A stretch of 17,976 nucleotides of DNA from Candidatus Bipolaricaulota bacterium (GTDB lineage Bacteria; Bipolaricaulota; Bipolaricaulia; Bipolaricaulales; Bipolaricaulaceae). This document shows, piece after piece, positions 14,373 to 17,976 of this stretch. Every line of letters starts with the position of its first letter. The first letter of the stretch is position 1. The stretch is taken from assembly GCA_021163465.1 (NCBI GenBank), contig JAGGWU010000010.1, positions 1-17,976 on the forward strand. Direction: 5' to 3'. The translations under genes were made by a program, and so were the position numbers. Under the pieces are notes generated by a model. It made no database searches and was not told where the DNA came from. It was given only the letters and a program-made list of their open reading frames with translations.

Positions 14373-14390
14373 TACAATGCCCTCAGGAGG
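14373..14390 (+). promoter_or_regulatory. Possible -10 box and strong ribosome binding site of citDE
   Basis: TACAAT (14373-14378) matches five of six consensus positions; the -35 region (TTTCGG) is poor. AGGAGG (14385-14390) lies five bases before ATG at 14396 and decides that start. The 178-base gap after tpiA otherwise holds two GGGCCC palindromes and a T-run (14348-14352), with no convincing terminator. Confidence 0.4.
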
Positions 14391-14395
14391 GAGGG

Positions 14396-15544
14396 ATGGA
14401 ACTCGTACGGGAAGCAAGCTGTGGTTCCGATGAGCGCTCCGACGCGTGGGTGAGCGTGCGTCCCGCGGACGCCATCTCCGTTCACATCGCCTCCAAGACC
14501 GGACCCATGTATGAGGACCGCATCCGGGAGGTGAAGGTGCGGGAACAGGGTGCCTACGATCACGTGATCCGAGCACGGCTGCTCTGTGCCCTCAAGCGGG
14601 CCGGCGAGGACGGGGAGGCCTTCCGTCGGCCCATGCCAATTCAGGTGGCCCGCGAAGGAACGCCCAAAGGGAGGCTCAGGCGCTCGCGTCTATATGTTCC
14701 CGGAAACAACGCCCGGGTACTGGCGTTCGTGGACGTGTTCGGTCCCGATTGTGTGATCCTGGATCTCGAGGATTCGGTTCCCCCGGCCGAGAAGGACGCG
14801 GCCCGGTTCCTGGTGCGTGAGATCTTATCGTCCATGGACTTCGGTGACACCGAGATCTGGGTGAGGATCAATCCCCTTCCCCGGGGAGGGCGGGAGGACC
14901 TGGAGGCGGTGCTTCTCGGCCGACCCCATGGGATCTGCCTTCCCAAGGCCGAATCCCCGGTGGAGGTGGCGGAGCTCGCCGGGTTCCTCTACGAGCTCGA
15001 GGGACGCTACGGGATCCCGTGGCTGGTGTGGATCATGCCCATCATAGAATCCCCCAAGGGGGTCCTCGCCGCCCCGGAGATCGCCAAGGCCTCGGAGCGG
15101 GTGGTGTGCCTCGCTTTCGGGGCCGAGGACTACACCGCCGAGGTGGGTTGTGAGCGGTCCTGGGAAGCCCTGCTTTGGGCGCGGTCCGGGATCGTGGCCG
15201 CCGCGGCCGCCGCGGGGATCCAGGCCTCCGATACCGTGTACCCCGATATCGAGGACGAGGAGGGCCTTTACGAGGAAGCCAAAAGGGCCAAGGCCTTGGG
15301 GTTCGACGGTAAAGGGGCGATCCACCCCTTACAGATCGAGTCAATCCACCGCGCGTTTGCCCCCACTCCAGAAGAGCTCGAGTGGGCCAAAGGGGTGGTG
15401 GCCGCGGCTGAGGAAGCGGAGCGCAAGGGCCATGGCGCCGTGGCCTATCGGGGCAAGATGGTGGACCGGCCGGTGGTGGCGCGGGCCAAGCGGATCCTGG
15501 AGATGGCCCGGGCGATGGGTATGGAGGTGGGAGATGCCGCGTAA
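14396..15544 (+). CDS. Citrate lyase acyl carrier (gamma, CitD) fused to citryl-CoA/ACP lyase (beta, CitE)
   Basis: This protein of 382 residues joins two subunits of citrate lyase that are normally separate. Residues 1 to about 72 resemble CitD, the acyl carrier: GSDERSDAWVSV matches the N-terminal block, and REQGAYDHVIRARLLCALKR matches the DDKGALDCILRARLEALL end. The carrier part is about 15 residues shorter in its middle than typical CitD. A linker of about 20 residues leads into CitE: RLRRSRLYVPGNNARVL, VILDLEDSVPPAEKDAAR (acid residues 123-126), WVRINPLPRGG, LPKAESPVEV, IMPIIESPKG, FGAEDYTAEVG and GFDGKGAIHPLQI. CitE cleaves citryl-carrier to acetyl-carrier and oxaloacetate. Standard CitD carries its prosthetic group on the Ser after Glu13; here that position is Arg14 and Ser15 is next. 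An in-frame extension upstream overlaps tpiA and is rejected. It overlaps citF by 11 bases. Confidence 0.9.
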   Translation: MELVREASCGSDERSDAWVSVRPADAISVHIASKTGPMYEDRIREVKVREQGAYDHVIRARLLCALKRAGEDGEAFRRPMPIQVAREGTPKGRLRRSRLYVPGNNARVLAFVDVFGPDCVILDLEDSVPPAEKDAARFLVREILSSMDFGDTEIWVRINPLPRGGREDLEAVLLGRPHGICLPKAESPVEVAELAGFLYELEGRYGIPWLVWIMPIIESPKGVLAAPEIAKASERVVCLAFGAEDYTAEVGCERSWEALLWARSGIVAAAAAAGIQASDTVYPDIEDEEGLYEEAKRAKALGFDGKGAIHPLQIESIHRAFAPTPEELEWAKGVVAAAEEAERKGHGAVAYRGKMVDRPVVARAKRILEMARAMGMEVGDAA

Positions 15545-17081
15545 CGCCGTGGGACGCGAGATCCCGGAGGAGGTCGGGGGAAAACCCTTAACGCCCTTCC
15601 AGGGGGCGTTCGCCACCGTGCCTCAAGGGAGGAAGGCCGCCCCGCCCCTGAAGACGATCCGACCCGGCGAGGACAAGGTCCTCCCCTCGCTGGAGGAGGC
15701 GATCCGGCGCGTGGGGCTTTCCGACGGGATGACCATCTCCTTCCATCACTCCTTCCGCGACGGGGACCTCCTGGTCCTGCGGGTAGTGGAGGCCTGCGCC
15801 CGGATGGGGATAAAGGACCTGCGGCTCTTCCCCACGGCCCTCTTCCCCTGCCACGAGCCCCTGATCCGCTACATCGAGGAGGGGGTCGTGACCCGGATCG
15901 AGGGCTCCATGAACGGCCCGGTGGGAGCGTTCGTGTCGCGGGGAGGAAAGCTCCGGGAGCCGGCGGTGCTCCGCTCCCATGGGGGCAGGTGGCGGGCCAT
16001 CGAGTGTGGCGAAGTCCACATCGACGTGGCCTTCATCGCCGCCCCCACGGCCGACACTTATGGGAACGCCAACGGCATGTGGGGCCCCAACGCCTGCGGC
16101 CCCATTTCCTTCTCGGTGCCCGACTCCTGGTATGCGGATCACGTGGTGGTGGTGACCGATAACCTCGTCCCCTATCCCGCCATCCCCGCCGAGATCGAAC
16201 AGGGGTACGTGGACTACGTGGTCACGGTGGACCGGGTGGGGGACCCCGGGGGGATAGCCACCGGGACCCTCAGGATCACCCGTTCCCCCACGCAGCTCCG
16301 TATCGCCCGGCTCGCCGCCGATGCGGTGATCGCTGCAGGGCTGGTGCGGGACGGCATGGGGTTCCAGGCCGGAGCCGGGGGGATATCGCTGGCCGCCACC
16401 GATTTCATCGCCAAGGAGATGGCCCGCCGGGGGGTGAAAGCGGCCTTCGCCATCGGCGGGGTCACTATGTACCTCGCGGAGATGCTCAAGGAGGGGTTGG
16501 TGGGGGCGATCCTGGACGGCCAGGCCTTCGACGCCCGGGCGGTGGAGTTCCTCCGAGAACACCCCCGTCATGTGATCATTACGCCCGGGTTCTACGCCGA
16601 CTACAACTCCCGGGGTTGCGCCACCTACATGCTGGACTTCGCGTTCCTGGGGGGAACGGAGGTGGACCTCGAGTTCAACGTGAACGTGAACACCCACTCC
16701 GACGGGCAGCTTTTGCACGGGATCGGGGGACACCAGGACGTGGCCTCGGGGGCCAAGGTCACCGTCATCACCATCCCCACCATTCGGGGCCGCATCCCCA
16801 CCATCCGGGAATCGGTGACCACGGTGACCACCCCCGGGGAGGTGGTGGACCTCATCGTCACCGAGCGGGGGATCGCGGTGAACCCCCGCCGCCCGGATCT
16901 CCGGGAGGATCTCCGGCGGGCGGGACTCCCGGTGAGGACCCTGGAGGAGATGCGGGCCGAGGCGGAAAGGCTCGTGGGAAAGGCCAAGCGTCCCGTCTTT
17001 GGCGACGAGATCGTGGCCCTGATCCAGTGGCGGGACGGAACGGTGATCGATGTGGTGCGAAAGGTGGTGGGCTGGGAATGA
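15534..17081 (+). CDS. citF: Citrate lyase alpha subunit (citrate:acetyl-carrier transferase)
   Basis: This is the transferase subunit that exchanges acetyl for citryl on the carrier protein, at the start of each lyase cycle. It has 515 residues, close to the 510 of E. coli CitF, and is similar along its whole length: LEEAIRRVGLSDGMTISFHH (residues 53-72), HEPLIRYIEEGVVTRIEGS, SHGGR, GNANG, VDYVVTVDRVGDPGGIATG, FQAGAGGISLAATDFIAKEM, LEFNVNVNTHSDG, VRGRIPT-like IRGRIPTIRESVTTVTTPG, and GIAVNPRRPDL. A related enzyme, citramalate lyase, uses the same subunit types, so the true substrate could be citramalate. ATG at 15534 follows GGAGGTGGGAG and lies inside the end of the CitDE gene, which suggests coupled translation. 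It ends in an ATGA overlap with the HD gene. Confidence 0.96.
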   Translation: MPRNAVGREIPEEVGGKPLTPFQGAFATVPQGRKAAPPLKTIRPGEDKVLPSLEEAIRRVGLSDGMTISFHHSFRDGDLLVLRVVEACARMGIKDLRLFPTALFPCHEPLIRYIEEGVVTRIEGSMNGPVGAFVSRGGKLREPAVLRSHGGRWRAIECGEVHIDVAFIAAPTADTYGNANGMWGPNACGPISFSVPDSWYADHVVVVTDNLVPYPAIPAEIEQGYVDYVVTVDRVGDPGGIATGTLRITRSPTQLRIARLAADAVIAAGLVRDGMGFQAGAGGISLAATDFIAKEMARRGVKAAFAIGGVTMYLAEMLKEGLVGAILDGQAFDARAVEFLREHPRHVIITPGFYADYNSRGCATYMLDFAFLGGTEVDLEFNVNVNTHSDGQLLHGIGGHQDVASGAKVTVITIPTIRGRIPTIRESVTTVTTPGEVVDLIVTERGIAVNPRRPDLREDLRRAGLPVRTLEEMRAEAERLVGKAKRPVFGDEIVALIQWRDGTVIDVVRKVVGWE

Positions 17082-17608
17082 GAGAAGAGATCCTGCGTAT
17101 ATTTCCCGAGATCGGGTGGATCGAGGACGAAAACTTGCGGGAGGGAGTGATCCGCACCTACGAGCGGGCCCTGCGGGAAGGGGGCTGGGCCCCGGCGGAC
17201 ATGGAGCGGATCCCGTTCACCCTCCTCAAGGAGACGGGGCTCTCTTACGCCGACCACGTCCGGGCGGTGACCCGGATCTCGCTCCGGGTCTACGAGACCT
17301 TTGCCGAGGTCTTTGGGAATCGGGTGCCGCTCCGCCGGGACGTGTTGCTCGCGGGGGCGTTGCTTCACGACGTGGGAAAGCTCCTGGAGATCGAGGAACG
17401 CGACGGGGTGTTTCAAAAGTCACCGGGCGGCAAGGTCCTGCGGCACCCGTTTTCCGGGGTGGCGCTGGCCTACGCCGAGGGGCTCCCCCCGGAGGTCCTC
17501 CACATCATCGGGACGCACTCCAAGGAGGGCGACCCCCACCCTCGCACCCCCGAGGGGGCGGTGATCCACCACGCGGACTTCACCTGCTTCGAGACGGTGG
17601 GGGGGTAG
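17078..17608 (+). CDS. HD-domain protein (predicted metal-dependent phosphohydrolase) in the citrate lyase cassette
   Basis: This is a small cytoplasmic protein of 176 residues. It carries an ordered HD motif: His60 (YADHVRAVTRIS), His97-Asp98 in LLHDVGK, His123 and His147 (RHPFSG and GTHSKEGD), and Asp167 in VIHHADF. These residues bind one or two metal ions in HD-superfamily phosphohydrolases. The specific substrate is unknown. ATG at 17078 overlaps the citF stop as ATGA, so it is translated with citF. The frame is open further upstream, but this lies within citF and is not used. Its constant coupling here suggests a role in the lyase system, for example in prosthetic-group or nucleotide processing, but that is inference only. 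Confidence 0.87.
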   Translation: MREEILRIFPEIGWIEDENLREGVIRTYERALREGGWAPADMERIPFTLLKETGLSYADHVRAVTRISLRVYETFAEVFGNRVPLRRDVLLAGALLHDVGKLLEIEERDGVFQKSPGGKVLRHPFSGVALAYAEGLPPEVLHIIGTHSKEGDPHPRTPEGAVIHHADFTCFETVGG

Positions 17609-17638
17609 CGGCGCGGGGACCCACAGGAGGTGGTGGTC

Positions 17639-17976
17639 GTGGCGTTTAAGGCCCTTTTCATCGCCCACGCGCCCGATGCGGAGGCCGACAAACACCGCTG
17701 CGTCATCGAAACCCCTCGCTATTACAAGCTGTTTGTTGCGGTGGTTAGAGACCAACAAGAGGCATTGGAGGTATGCCGAAGGGCGGTTGCCGAGGAGGGC
17801 ATCGACGCCGTCATCCTCTGTCCGGGGTTCACACACAAGGATGTGGCGGAAATATCGCAGGCGGTGGGAGAAGGCGTGGGTGTTTTCGTGGCCAGGGGGG
17901 ATGGTCCAAGCCATAACGCCTCCCTTCTCCGGGCTTCCCGGGAGGCGTTATGGCTTGGACCATCCCCCCTGGCCAC
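17639..17976 (+). CDS. DUF6506-like protein (partial; distal part lies in a suspect inverted repeat)
   Basis: This is an open frame running to the window end without a stop. It starts at GTG 17639, eight bases after an AGGAGG ribosome binding site and 30 bases after the HD gene. The first 90 codons look like a small alpha/beta protein: FKALFIAHAPDAEADKHRCV, then IETPRYYKLFVAVV, a helix DQQEALEVCRRAVAEEGIDA, the conserved-looking VILCPGFTHKDVAEISQAVG, and VFVARGDGP. This pattern recalls the DUF6506 family, which has no known function; the name is from memory and was not searched. Codons beyond about 17924 may be artefactual because they fall in the loop and right arm of a perfect fold-back, so the true C-terminus is unknown. 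Likely co-transcribed with citF and the HD gene. Confidence 0.7.
   Translation, partial: MAFKALFIAHAPDAEADKHRCVIETPRYYKLFVAVVRDQQEALEVCRRAVAEEGIDAVILCPGFTHKDVAEISQAVGEGVGVFVARGDGPSHNASLLRASREALWLGPSPLA
17888..17976. repeat. Perfect 37-bp inverted repeat with a 15-base loop at the window end
   Basis: The last 37 bases (17940-17976) are the exact reverse complement of 17888-17924; the loop is 17925-17939. The left arm lies in the coding frame of the DUF6506-like gene. A stem this long and perfect inside a coding region, ending exactly at the sequence end, is most simply a fold-back chimera or contig-end artefact rather than a terminator. Confidence 0.9.

Noticed and set aside
14162..14395. In-frame upstream extension of CitDE
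   Set aside because: It begins inside tpiA, has no carrier-like sequence, and is bypassed by a strong AGGAGG five bases before ATG at 14396.
17420..17914. Minus-strand open frame opposite the HD and DUF6506-like genes
   Set aside because: The plus strand has the HD motif residues in order and a ribosome binding site for each gene; the minus frame shows no family pattern.

Overview
The window is high-GC bacterial DNA, densely packed on both strands, with short gaps, 1 to 11 bp gene overlaps, and frequent GTG or TTG starts. No rRNA, tRNA, CRISPR array, insertion sequence or phage gene is visible. The organism cannot be named from the sequence alone. The relic of an oxygen-sensitive glycyl radical enzyme, a three-iron-cysteine radical SAM protein, citrate lyase and a branched-chain amino-acid (Liv-type) importer point to an anaerobic, amino- or organic-acid-using bacterium. 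The substrate-binding protein has a signal peptide without a lipobox, which suggests a periplasm (diderm). A deep-branching thermophilic lineage such as Bipolaricaulota/Acetothermia is a guess, not a result.

Layout. (1) 1-4216, minus strand: a complete Liv-type ABC importer operon, livK-livH-livM-livG-livF, with livF cut by the window edge. A GC-rich hairpin separates livK from livH, and a promoter with a structured leader precedes livK. (2) 4300-4624: a broken C-terminal piece of a glycyl radical enzyme. (3) 4696-8892: single genes, namely an EamA/DMT permease, a GNAT-like protein, a radical SAM protein divergent from it, and an MFS transporter. (4) 8867-13253, minus strand: a five-gene run of slipin (stomatin-like), YycJ-type metallo-hydrolase, M20 metallopeptidase, ABC-2 ATPase and ABC-2 permease, whose end overlaps the MFS gene tail to tail. 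(5) 13462-14217: tpiA, divergent from slipin across a possible shared operator. (6) 14396-17976, plus strand: a tightly coupled citrate-lyase-type cassette consisting of a CitD-CitE fusion, CitF, an HD-domain protein and a DUF6506-like protein. The window ends inside a 37-bp perfect inverted repeat that looks like a fold-back.

How the genes work together. LivK would capture a branched-chain amino acid or similar small ligand for the LivHM/LivGF pump. The Cit cassette would cleave citrate, or a related acid such as citramalate, to acetate plus an oxoacid. The CitC ligase and the CitG/CitX prosthetic-group genes are not in the window. The most unusual items are the CitDE fusion with its altered carrier-serine region, the attached HD and DUF6506-like genes, the glycyl radical enzyme relic, and the terminal palindrome.
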